A stretch of DNA of 64,000 bases. Origin: Opisthorchis felineus (lineage: Eukaryota; Platyhelminthes; Trematoda; Opisthorchiida; Opisthorchiidae). The stretch spans positions 53,782-117,781 of the forward strand of contig SJOL01006489.1 of assembly GCA_004794785.1 (NCBI GenBank). The letters run 5' to 3'. The position numbers and the translations under genes were made by a program. The notes under the pieces are model-generated. The model made no database searches, was not told the origin of the DNA, and worked only from the letters and a program-made list of their open reading frames with translations. Of the stretch, positions 1 to 12,100 are shown piece by piece; position 1 is the first letter of the stretch, and each line of letters opens with the position of its first letter.

Positions 1-261
1 GATCATCACGCTAGAAATTTGGCTTCAGTTACGAATGTAGCTCTGCTCAAAACCGTTGGGATTATCTGCAGTTTTCTTATCACTTACACTGAGCTAACAG
101 TTTCACTGGATTCACTCAACTACTATTATGCTGTAGTCCCAACACAATTTTTATCCAGTGACGTTAACAGAGATATAGCTGTTGTCGCGTGGAGGCTTGT
201 CGGCAGGCGAAAGTCTCCAATCGATGAGCTCTGTTGAGCGCGGAACACCCGAAATTGTTGG

Positions 262-368
262 TAATGTGTTGGAATATAGGTAGCTCGGGTACAGTATGGT
301 GACGAAATGTTGACGAAACCTATGCAAATCAGTTGCCGAGTTCGGCGAACAGATTAACAGCCACCTGA
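262..368. repeat. Dispersed repeat, copy A (taggtagctcgggt ... cggcgaacag)
   Basis: The two landmark blocks occur in the same order here and at 34919-35087, separated by about 60 and 110 bp. Between them the sequences differ. Family unknown. Confidence 0.45.
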
Positions 369-1184
369 TCAATTACCAATTAACGGAAATTGAGGCGCGA
401 CGGCCTGTTCACTGGGCCCCGGCTTGGTCAATATTTTTATTGGCAAACTAAAACAGGAAATTTATAGCCAATTATAGGACAGTTGCAAATTTATAAACTA
501 TATATTTATGATAGTTTCATCATCTTTGAATCCCAAGGTACAACCTTATGGCCACAAAGATCTTTTAACACTGCTTTAATTTGCACTGCCTGCTGCAGAA
601 GATGAACCTAATGGCAACCTCTAGATTCTCGGTAATGCACTGACTGAAAGCCAGAATTGTTCACTTATGAGAGAGATGTACGGAAAGCCACTATGGACCG
701 GCCGATAAATTAACATTCATATTCTTTTGGACATGAGAAACGAAATGAACCTTGCATGACGTTTGTCCGACACAGCCCGTAGAATCCGAACAAATGACGA
801 ACAGATTGCTGAGCTGCAAGTCATCCGAACAATTTTATTTCCAACTGTTACCTAGAGTATTTTACAAGGAGATATTTGAGCCCATATCAAGTAGTGAAGA
901 GAAGAGGTCCGACAGTCACAAAAAGCCTATATACATTCGGCTACCATTTAAGTGACAGCTTCAGACAAGCTAACCAGTTGCCCTACTGTCTGCCTGAGGC
1001 AAACGTTCAATGCAGAACAGCTGACGGCACATTTCAACAGTAGCCGATTGCTCAACAATAATCTCAAGGATAAATCGCAGGACCATGATTCCCCACTCTT
1101 GTCATTCACTTGTTCACGAAGGTAGGCGTATCGAATTATGTGGCGCTTATCTCAGAGGAGAAGTGGTGCAGGCAAATCCGTGGC

Positions 1185-1380
1185 AATTGATACTACCTGA
1201 TCAACGCAGGCCACCAGGCCAAACCGGCTCAGTCATTCGGCGTGATCTACCAAGTGCCGGGAAAGCATTCGACGGCTAATTGCCAACGCATGCTTGAAAC
1301 AGCTGTAGCAACAGCCATTTGGGTGGATGGGCCGTTTTTTGACAGTAAAGAAGTAACTAAAAGCTCTGACCTTGAATAAA
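1185..1380 (+). pseudogene. Possible Penelope-like (GIY-YIG region) retroelement fragment
   Basis: The frame YYLINAGHQAKPAQSFGVIY, then MLETAVATAIWVDGPFF, resembles the H-x-TGH ... LETAEA-x-AI text found at the end of Penelope-type and similar retroelement proteins. Stops precede it and it ends at TAA near 1380, about 100 bp before a hammerhead-family copy. The match is from memory and short, so the call is tentative. Confidence 0.3.
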
Positions 1381-1481
1381 CCCACCAATCAGACATCCAC
1401 ATCACTGAGTGGGTGGTTTTGTCTTTTATATTAGCAGCGCAAAAACCTATGAATTATTTAAACCTATAGACATAATGCACT

Positions 1482-1745
1482 ACTCATAAGGTTTCTGAAA
1501 ACTCTTCGACAGTCCATGACCGTTTTATCCCTTCTTGGGGCTCATCAGGTGGGCGCAGTCCCCGAGTTTCAGTCAACCTTATGTTCTGCTTGAAATCAAA
1601 TTGCACGAAATTAGCTAAATACACTCATTTGCAAACAAATTTGGTTTTGGGAGCGAATCACCTGGAAACATCACAAACGAGAGATTCAGCTGGGTTCCAG
1701 GTGAGTCTCTCGCAAAGCCATATTTGTTTGCAAATTAGTGCAGTT
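1482..1745. mobile_element. Hammerhead-family repeat, copy at 1.5 kb
   Basis: It begins cactactcataaggtttctg and carries on the minus strand CTGATGA with GCCCCAAGAAGGG, but the GAAA box and stem I partner have drifted. The second half holds the inverted gagcgaatcacctgg/ccaggtgagtctctc and gcaaacaaa/tttgtttgc pairs seen in the 32-kb copy. A possible Penelope-type coding scrap lies just upstream. Confidence 0.7.
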
Positions 1746-4700
1746 TAACCCAGTTTTTTATATTTTGTTGCTATACTCACATGGTAGGAGGCGGAAGAAT
1801 ACAAACGTCCCCTAACCGGTATATTTACACAGTGTGCCATGAACGAAAATTCAAAGCCCATTTCGTTTCATAGTAATCAGTCACCCGTACACGTCTCTCT
1901 GAATAAAGAAGTTTCAGGATTTCGGCATGAATTAAAGGTGACTGAATAATGGTAGATTAAGGAGGATAGGAACAAATATCCGAAAAATAAGTAAAAACCC
2001 TTATTAATTAACAAATCACAAGAAATAGCCAAAACAGAAAGGAGATCCTAGGTACTACTCAAAGAAGCATGGAGGCTGAAGTAAACTAAACAGTTCTGTT
2101 TGATCTGAAGGAGCATGCCAAGCAGACAACAGTTCTGCCTAAAATGAGCTGCAAAAACCAAACCCCGGGCATGTGATCAATACGACGGGTGCATCCAACA
2201 GATTTAGTTAGACGGTAGTTCTTAACATTAAATCCAGGCAGATTTTGCTATCAAAAAAAGCTCTGGGATGCTATCATTCCGATGTTTTTGACAGCTGCAA
2301 GTTATGATATACGAGTGCGGTCACTAGTGCCAGCGATGAAGTCAGTCAACCAGTTGATGGCTAGTTGAAAACAGTACAACTGGAAAGAAGTAACATGAAA
2401 GCAATATAACTAATAAGGTATCACTGATTCTCTGCAAGGGATAGGCGGAGTAGCTCTAAAATCGACTTAACTGTTTGCAACCGAAAATTTAGTGCATAAT
2501 CGTTTTCAAAATCTGGGTAGGCCAGATGCTAACCGGAATGTGTGAGCCTAGAATCTAGTAAGTTTGGAGGAGCACGTTTCTCACGACTCACAATAAGCAA
2601 GAAACATCTGCACGGAGCCTGTTGGAATTTTGACACCGATTACTTTTACGCGCATGATGAATTGTCTAATATTTATGCCATATAAAAAAGAATACGCTAC
2701 TGTGACCTTTCATCCTGTGGCCGAAACATCAACCGTGTGTAGCATTCGGTGACATTTTGGGCAGCCTAACGAATCATGATCCATTGAAGGCCAGCTTAGC
2801 AAACAAAGATGGACACACACACAAAAGAAGCCATTGTGCACTCAAAAACGCACATATTCTGATTGCTGTGACCCACAGTTACGCTGAGAAGTACGTCGAT
2901 TAGGCTGTCTGATAAGTGGCCTAAAAAGTCACTTGCCCTCATTCGTGTTCAACTGACAGCATCTACAGCAATCGGTTCATTACACCTTCTGCCACTTAAT
3001 TATCCTTAATTATCCTAAACCGGAGCAGTTATTTCAAAATATTTCAGAAAGATACGGAAGAAACATATTTCTTCAAAGATAAATGGAAGGGTTGTATATC
3101 CTAAAGAAATACGTACTACATACAAGCTGACATAAACAAACCCTTTTCTATTAAAAAAAGATCATTTGACGTGTTCAGTTGAGAGCATGCAAGGAAGCTA
3201 CTCTATTTCAAAATGTAGTGATTTGCATACACATTGTAGCGTTTTAACTCGCCCAGAAACCGAAGCAAGAAAAACTTTTCCTCCATACATCATAATGAAA
3301 CAATAAGGGAACAATGGGGCAACCTGAATAAACATGGACAGTTCTACTAGTTTGTGATGCTTTTTCAGACAGTCGATTTTTGTTCCACTTATTTGCACTT
3401 CTGAGGCTCTAGTCGACCATTAGAAATGATCCGGAGCGATCCCAGGTTAACTGCATTCAAACAGCAAGAGACAAACACGACACAATAGAGGTCGTGAACA
3501 AACCAACCAAGTTGCAAATGAGGTTACTTATAGGCAGTCAGTCACGTTAGGGATTGAATGTATAAGTTTAAAAGCGGAATCAAAGAAAAAACTATTCAGG
3601 CAATCGCGTATGATGAAGTTATCTTGCTTGGTGATGCAGCCTTTGCCAAGCTTGGCCAAGACAGCAACAGCCAACTGGTTAAATACCGGCAAGCCTACTA
3701 GAGCAATCAGTATTCTGATACATGACCACACTTGTGCTCACATGTAAAATCCAGCTTTGAGGTAACAGAAAGTTTGACAACTACCTACTTCATCCAATAT
3801 TTAAGTTGCAAATTCAAAAAGCTACATTGATAAGAGGTGAATTCAGCAATAAGTAACACCGATCCAAATAATTCACCCAAACGAGTGCTTCTATTTGAAG
3901 TGCCCTTTGGCAATCATCAGGGGGCTTGTAACTTTAATCCAACAAAGTTACATTCCAAAAAGTGTTTATTTACTTAATCATTTAGCTTATCACGCTTCCA
4001 CGCCGCTGTCATCTGCGTTGAAAGCGAATTCATTGCGGATGAGAAATGACAAGACAGATTGTCAGTACTGTAGTTGAGTACGATGCACGAAAAACGGCCG
4101 TACAAACAAGTGGCCGATAGAAAAGCAACTGGAAATTTTCGTGTCACATTTCAATCAAAGTATTCGAAGACACGGTCCTTGGGTTCTTTAGCCAATTATC
4201 CGTGTCGTCAGTCTGTTGTCCGTTTCACAAAAAAACACAATTTCAAATTTTTCACGGTCTTTGAAAATCCGTCCACCCGGTTAAAAATAAACCAACATAT
4301 GTCTTGCTTAATACATTCTAATGAACATTATAAATCATCAATGACCTTTCAGGAAATGTCGCATTCCCATGCCGTTTTTTTAGTCTTTCAACGGAGAGAA
4401 AGTGAATGCTAACAATCTGGATTACATACAGAAAGCATCCGTGCCACTTGGTCTGCCTACCTACACGAAAACAAAAGCCGGCTGGCAAGTAAGTAGTTGT
4501 GGATCGCTAAAACTTCTTATCCATGTAAAAATAATCGCTTCAACGAAACAATTTTCAATGCACGCGATCTTCTGATGGCATCCGCACTTAATAAAACAAA
4601 CTCTTCGGGAACGCGCACGAAACAAATTTTTGGCACCAAGTGGTTCGCTTACAAAATAATCTCCGTTAGTTGGTTTGTCATGTCTAAGAGCTTACGTCGG

Positions 4701-5808
4701 TAATACAGCATCCCATAATTAAGCTATATCGGCGGATTCGCCTTGAATTAACTGTTCGGGGTGCAGGTTGCGCACGGTTAAAGGTAGTTCAGTTAACAAA
4801 GCTGAAAAATGGACTGTAGTTGAAGTACTGTTCACCCTTGATTGTGGCCAAAATATCTGGCCCCTTCAGAAGTCATAATAAGAGTTTACTTGATTAAACA
4901 GTTGTTTTGATCCACTGGAGGCAAACTGTCACGGTCAATATATTTTAATTTATGTTCACTATCACGGTGCAAGATTTACCAGTGTGTTTGCGGATCGTTC
5001 TAGCCTGTCGGAAATAGAATTTCCGGTGCAATATAATAGAAAAACAGCTGGACAACGTTGTGCTTCTGCTCTGGGATGTTGAAAATGAGAATGTTCTTGG
5101 AATGCATAGTGGAGCAATGCTCCTCTGGATCTACTGATACTGCAGATAACCTGCGTGTCTAAATGCAGCAGGCTGTTGTCAGTTTCTTCTTTATAGTTAA
5201 GGAACAATTCTGGTTAATTTAGTTATTCTTAAACACACTACATAGCCGAAATCTTGCCCTTGATGTTTACTGATGCATTGTCCGAATGGCGATTGCAGTA
5301 TGTTAGCTTTGAAATGAGACAACAATCTCTCCTCCGATATTTGCTGTGGAGACTTTTGCTGTACGTGAGAACAGAAGCAAAAACTTCCTGGTGGTCACAA
5401 TATCTTAGTTTTGGCAGAGTTTTCCCGCGAAGGACGTAATCCAAATTTCCAAATAATTGTAATTAGAGAGAATATTGATAACTCAATTCGTAATGATGAT
5501 CGTTGGTTTGTTTGTCGAGCTGGACAATTTGCCTGCAAACGTTTCATCATCCGTCAGTATGATATCACCAGTGCGTTCTGAGTGGTAGTGCGCTGGGGTT
5601 GGAAGTGTGCGGTTGTTGCGCTGATGTGGGCCGATAAAGGGTCTACTCACTAAGGTCGACCTTGATCGATCAGACCATTTAGATGAACATTCCTATTGAC
5701 CTGTCGGTTGACTTGTTTTTTTAATAATGTCTGTTCGGGTCACCTTGAAACTTGATCTCTCCGGCTCTCCTGCTCACATTCAGGGAATAGAAACTCCTAC
5801 TGATCTCC

Positions 5809-5834
5809 GAACGAACGAACGAATGAACGAACGT
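5809..5834 (+). repeat. Short GAAC tandem repeat
   Basis: About six GAAC/GAAT units occur in tandem. This is an ordinary microsatellite. Confidence 0.8.
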
Positions 5835-8821
5835 GTATACCCCTGAGACTAGAGTAGGGTTGTGAACCAAAAGCAGACAAGTTTACGTCGCAACGATCCA
5901 TCATATCCATTGATTGACCGACGAATTTCGGCCATGTGTCTCAAAAGTGAACTTACCTGAGCGTTCATTATTCTAATAGCTAATCAAATTTCACGTTTTC
6001 TGAAGATCACCAAGACACTTGCTACAAGATTAACAAAGCTGCCTTTGTGGATTCAAAAGTAACTCACTTCAACCTTCAAGCTGCCCTGAACTTAAGACTG
6101 TGTTAAGTGCAACCGCGTGATAGATACATTTTATGTTTTGGCCGTTTTGTAACCATTCGTATGTTACTACTACAAACTGCAGAACATAACCATTTTCCAA
6201 TCTTTGTGGCATTTACTAACAAAGCCTATATGGCTGCAAGGAAGCATTTCCCTGCCGACCGGTTCTCCATGTTCGCGTACACTGCCAAACGCACAATGCT
6301 CCATAAAAATGGACAGTTTTATCGGAACACTCTTAGATGCAGTCATAAGTGACGGAATTTTTCTTCAAAAATTGTATAGCTTGTGGAACATACTTTAGGT
6401 TGCTTTCTCCATCGTCGGGTAGTTACTTTTGAGATGCACGGTAGTAAGAATGGGGTGAATCTTATAGTAAATTCATAAATTGACTTGAGCGGTCTTGGAA
6501 CGGTAGTGTTCCCAAGGGATTAAACCGCCCTTTGACAGAACGTAATAAACAATCCTTGTAAGTGACCAGTATCAATGCGATAGGAATACCAAATCTTATA
6601 AAGGTGGAAGTTAACAAACTAGACAAATGACAAGCAAAACTCGTTTTGGATCGCCCATAAAACTTTTACGGTTTCACTGTATTCGGAGCGCGCTATTTAT
6701 TTATGCGACAAACGTATCGATCCCAGCAGTACTCCATCACTGTAAGTAATGTTTGAGAGATCATTGTAGTAAATGCTGAATTACCCATTAACAGCGAAGG
6801 TGAAAGCAAGTGGTACCAAATTCGGCGGAAGCGAGTTCTCAAAGTAGTCTTTAACAGACCTAGTAATTATGCTACTGTTGCAGTCTATAGACGGCACTTT
6901 AAAACTGGTTAATGACGGTGGGAAATTACAGTTTGATTCCCAAAAGAAAAGGTCTTAATTTACCATTGTGCAAGTTAAAACAAAGCTCATCCTCCTTCAT
7001 CGCTTTTTTAAAAAAATTCTCAAAATGCACCATTATGTGGTGCAGATACGGTTAGCTACAAATGAAACATCATCAGTGCATCGTCATTATAGCAGGCGGA
7101 TCGAAATTTGAGTTTTCGGATCTTTAAGCCAGTGAGTTAGCCTAGTTGTCAGGGTATGAATTAGAATGGGAGTTTCTAGAAGATACAATGTGTGATTGTG
7201 GGGTCGTTTCACCTTATTTCGCGTCTTCATCAGTTTTATTCAGTTCATTCGTTTTCACGTAGTTGAAAAACGTACCATAAGTTGCCAAAGGTGTATCGGG
7301 ATGCCCCGGGAATTTACGTTCAAACCAAGGAAGAAACGTAAATAGCAAAGAACTATTTTCCTTACCTGCAACTTATACTTGCTTGTTTACCACAAACCGC
7401 CGCTTTTCTTGATAAAAATTCTAGATGAGAGTGACGCAGTTCAGTCAAGCTAATAAGACGTCCTCCTTGACGATTCAGAATCCATCTTTAAATTTGCTGT
7501 CCAACATACCAGAGGAATTACAGTGAATACAGTCCACCACTACAATAAAGGCTTAATATTAGAACCTTCTATATTATAGTAAGACAATTAAAAAGGACCA
7601 GCAGCCAAACGTTGGAACAAACTGTAACACAGCGGACGGTTGAGTCACATTCATAAGTAGAAAATTATTTGCAGCACTCGGCCCTACTGGACCACCCCTG
7701 CGTCAGACATATTTAGAATTTGTATTTGTTAAGATCCGAATAGCTATTTTCAACATTGTTATTCTTACTGTGGATCTGTTCACTGTTGGTTTGTGGGCTG
7801 AGGTTTGGACCGGTCCTCATAACTCGTACCGTCGTGTGATCCTGCGTGTGTCCGTCAGGGGTAACATCGTGGAAAGAAATCAGAAAGATCAGGTGTGAAG
7901 CAAATATATCCATCCGTGTTACTAAGCATGAGCACCCTGTTTACCAGTCTTCTCACTATAGTACGGGCTGAGCTCGGATATCCAGGTACCTTGACTAGCA
8001 CCGCCGCCCGCTTGAGCCAGTGGAACTCGGGTGTGATAACTAGACTTTCGTTACCTTGAATTTTACCTTTTCAGGACCTTATGCTACGAGGCTGTATTTC
8101 CAGGGCACTGATTTAGGAAATTATGCACAGTTGTAATGAAAATACAAGTAGCATAGTCACTCCTCGCAGGTAATTTTGTAGAACATTAGAAGCCCTGACA
8201 GATATGGTCAGGCAACACGGCTTTTACACATGTTAATGCAAGCGGCTGTGCTTCACTTGACAACACATTGGCTTTGTATTCAGCAGCGTTATGACAGCCG
8301 TGTGTGCAAAAGGCAGTGAACATTAACCTGGGTTTTAAAGATCGATTGAGGAGCGTATTGCACCCGCCGTCGTGTGTCCCAAGAACTGTAACTGAAACGT
8401 AAACATTTACTGGCGGTAAGTGGTCGAAGCAGACATTCATTAAATATCTTAAGCAAACTAAACGACCAGAAATTGGTTCTATTCTGCTTTAAACACACAA
8501 TCAACCTCGGTGTAGAGAACCGTTTGCCCAATGGTGCACATTTACTAATACGGGGTATTAATATTCATTGCTGCTTTTCCGCAAGCATGGACTGTGGTAG
8601 GATCCTGTTGGTGGATCAGGATTCTTTAATAGCTGGGAGTCACTTCCCTGGGCTTGACAATTTTGGTTGCAGAGTGTTTGGCGGGATAATGCCTCCAGTG
8701 TATTGTCAAATTGTTACAAGTTACTCAGCCAAGTAAAACAACCAACGATCGAATTTGAATTGTTTTGGCTTATTTTTTCCTGACCGTTTTAAATCGTATT
8801 CATTCCTCTTTAACCTAACAG

Positions 8822-9181
8822 GATATAGGAAAGTCCCTTAATGGTGGCACTCTAGTCTCAAAAGCAGCGTCCTTCACCGATACCACCAATGCATACACAC
8901 CATTTCAAAGAAACGGGTTCCATCAGACGTCGACAACCAGCCCCAATACGACCAGTCGACTGGCAAATCATCCTAATGCCAGGGTTTCCGACGAATTCCC
9001 ATCTCCTATCACAAGCAGCACCCTACAAGAGGAGCAACGTAGGCGTGAAATGATACCTTCACCCCAAAGTAAACTACCGAAAACGGCTATCTTACCTCTG
9101 GAGCGAGTTTCGAAAACAATAACAAACCTTGGCCAATTTCCAGTCAGCCCATCACTTGGGCATGTGGAAGGTAACAGTGAA
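8822..9181 (+). CDS. Coding exon 1 of the large Ser/Thr/Pro-rich gene
   Basis: The exon follows a pyrimidine-rich tract ending in ctaacag and is open for exactly 120 codons, starting DIGKSLNGG and ending GHVEGNSE, before a gtaag donor at 9182. Both ends are in phase 0. The product is rich in Ser, Thr, Asn and Pro. A short charged segment (LQEEQRRREMIP) sits near residue 70, followed by PSPQSKLPKT, which resembles an EB-binding SxIP/SxLP motif beside basic residues; that reading is inference. There is no initiator Met at the start, so the exon is internal. A weaker alternative donor (gtaaca) lies at 9171. I see no known domain. It joins in frame to the exon at 15928. Confidence 0.8.
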
Positions 9182-12100
9182 GTAAGCATTGACAAGGGAT
9201 AATACTAAATGTGTGTATAATTGTATGCACCCGGCAATACTACAACTTTATGGCGTATTTTGCCTGTAAAACAAAAAGATAGGTTCCGCTGTTTATCCAA
9301 ATACAATGCTCTATTTACTGAACGAGACTCCTGGGCAACAGAGATTGAAATATACCTCGTTGGAAACGACAGCATGATTACTTCACCCCTGTCGACTACT
9401 AAGAGGGTCGATAATCCTAAAGAGTAAATCCAGCAACAAGCCTCTTAATGGCAGCCAAAGTCCTTTCAAACAGGTAAAGCACTCATTTTTGACGCACATT
9501 TGGCCATCACTGATATGCTATTCACTCAAAATATTTGTTTAAATGGATTGAAAACTGCTCACTTCTGGAAAAAAACAGTGCATTGCATCCTTACAAAATT
9601 TTCAAGCAGACGTTTCTGTCCATCCAGAGGCCTGTTCTTCAGTGAACATAATTAAATGAACGACCAGATTGTAAAACCAATAACAATATATGAGCTTAGT
9701 TAATCAGTTGAAATGAAAGTGACGTGGTAAGTCAAAATCTTTCCCTCAGATGAGCCCTCTCTAACTCCGTCGAATGGCTGTGCTCTACACTCAGAAGCCA
9801 CTATCCGTTTTACGCTCAGTGTTCAAAAATCTCTTTACTGATGTTAAGATAACTTTTAGAGTTGTTAAACAGCTTGTTCCACTCAACTGTCTGTAGTTTT
9901 ACATTGCCTATCAGCTCGATTAAAGAGGACGACCTGCCAGCGCCTACCTATTTACATTTTTTGTTGTTTGGTAAACATAATGTGAAAGCACTTAAACAGT
10001 ACGAGAACCACATGTTTTTCGGAGTTTACTAGATGTTCTTCCTCGTAGTCATTCACCATTTATTTATGCCTCATCCGTGCCAAAATTCAGTTACTACATA
10101 TTTTGGGTAAGAGGAATACAGTCATAACGTTTTTTTTGGATTTGGATAAATGGAGGCGTGCGTTTAATAACTATCTCTGCTGTGGGCTTGTTGTCAAGTA
10201 TGAATGAATAAATTGGACATGCTTTGCTTGAAATAGCCTGATTTCGCCACAATTGAGCAAAACATACGGTCTCCAAAGCAAACCGTAGCACATTCCTTTA
10301 CCACTAATTAGATCAGACTAAAAGTCGTTTTCCTCCTTGCCTCTTCCAGTTTATTAGTACAGTTGAATAAGTTCAAAAAACGAGTTGGTACAAAAAGGTT
10401 TAGTGCTTTATGAGGAGTTTGCCACTTGCCGGTAAAATGGTGCTCACCTTCGTCTAAGAACAAACTCGGCTGTACCAACTTTCTGAAATGTGCACCTTTT
10501 TTCAGGTTGTTTGAGCACGCCTCCTCATTCGGTATCTCATACAGACTTGAGTAATTGAGGTTCAGTGCTATCCTCCCTCGTTAATTTTAGTTTTTAACTT
10601 GCTTAACCAATTAACAAGATCTGCTACATTTGGGGCAATGAACGGTTTTTAGTCACATATAGAATGATGCTCACAGTTTACGTTCCCATCCCAACTGAAA
10701 ATGTTATAGCCTCGGACGAAGGTTTCCACCTACTTGTGCCACCAGTATCCGAAACAATTGCACTAAAGCTTTCTCAATCCTCAACTCTCAGAAGTTATGT
10801 ATTGAAGAGTTGATCATCATCCCGAGAGTATGTTTAAACAAATAGTTGTAGGTTATTTTATTAGCAGGTGTATATTATCTATCGAGTGTGTCAAACATAT
10901 AGTTTGGGAATACAAACGTAGTAAACACACGGACAGGAATCTAATGCTTACTCGACAACAGAAGAAGCCGGGTAAACTCTCCAAGATCTGTGTGAATACA
11001 TGCAAACGTAGGTATTGCGCTTGCGTGAGAAATTAGGGTAGAAATTAATACTGTACCAAAACGATTCATGCCTGATCGCAAGTTTTTCGCTTTTTTTCCT
11101 ACTGAAGTTAAAATCATTCTGATTTCCGAGTTGGTAATTTGTTGAATACTGCCTTTGTGACGTCGTTCCTGAGCGTGTGAAGAAGTGTCATTTGTAGACA
11201 TGAAATGAAAGAATGTGTTGCATGAGCACGTGTGCAAGTTGATTGGATATCATGGCACACAAAAAACTAAATTGGGTGAAGGAACCAGTTCATTTCACGC
11301 TGGGATATCCAGGTGTTTTTCTCACACGGTGGCAATAAAGGTTTGCATATACGCCCTGGAGGAGAAATTTAAGTGGTGCGCTAAGAAACTGCTAACAGGA
11401 CATTTTATGGAACCCATGAGTGTCTGACTTGTAGCATAAAGTCCAGACCATTGCTTACACTACCAGGATCTTTAATCCACATAAATATTTATTCTTTTCG
11501 CTGTCCTAAAACGCCGAGGTTGTTTTTGGGTCATCTTAGCATTAGGACTCGCTGTGGATCTGTCGCCATCGAATGACGATGTGGTCTATCTTCGCCCTCT
11601 GCAAATACGACCACAAACTAAAAGACATATATAGAATTCGGTCACGAAAACGGCCGTACGCCAAATTCCTCAAGATAAAAAGTCAGAGTGAATGCAGCGT
11701 AGCACCTTTACGGAGGTATGGAATTTGGTTAACTGAGATGGCGTGATGATATATTGTTACATTTTGCATACCCCAATTCAAAGCAGATGTAAATGTTTTG
11801 ATCCGACAAATAATTCAAATGCTTGCTAGTGGTGCCACGTAATATGTACAAAAGGCAACCTCAGCTGTAATATGAAACGACATGAGCCAACTTTGATAGG
11901 AAGTCATTCCATGGACATAGGCTAACTGAATGAATGACCGATTGATTGATTATTCCATTGGCTGATTAACAAATCGATTGACTGGTTCAACGGTGGGCTG
12001 ATTAACTGCTTGGTTGGTTGCATGATTACATAGGTAGTGGAAAATACTCGCCCGTCGAAGAGACGTCAAGTATTTTTTTTAATTTTGGCGTTATGATCTA

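Larger units (their letters stand above)
1..8821. other. Intron or upstream region, no supported exon
   Basis: No exon with matching splice sites could be supported here. The stretch holds a possible transposon fragment at about 1.2-1.4 kb, a hammerhead-family repeat at 1482-1745, a repeat at 262-368 that recurs at 34.9 kb, and a short GAAC tandem at about 5.81 kb. Open frames are short and lack coding character. A first exon of the large gene could be hidden here. Confidence 0.5.

Noticed and set aside
8587..8736. ATG frame MDCGRILLVDQD just before exon 1 as a first exon
   Set aside because: Only 86 bp separate it from the exon 1 acceptor, and joining at its gtaaaa would put a stop in exon 1.
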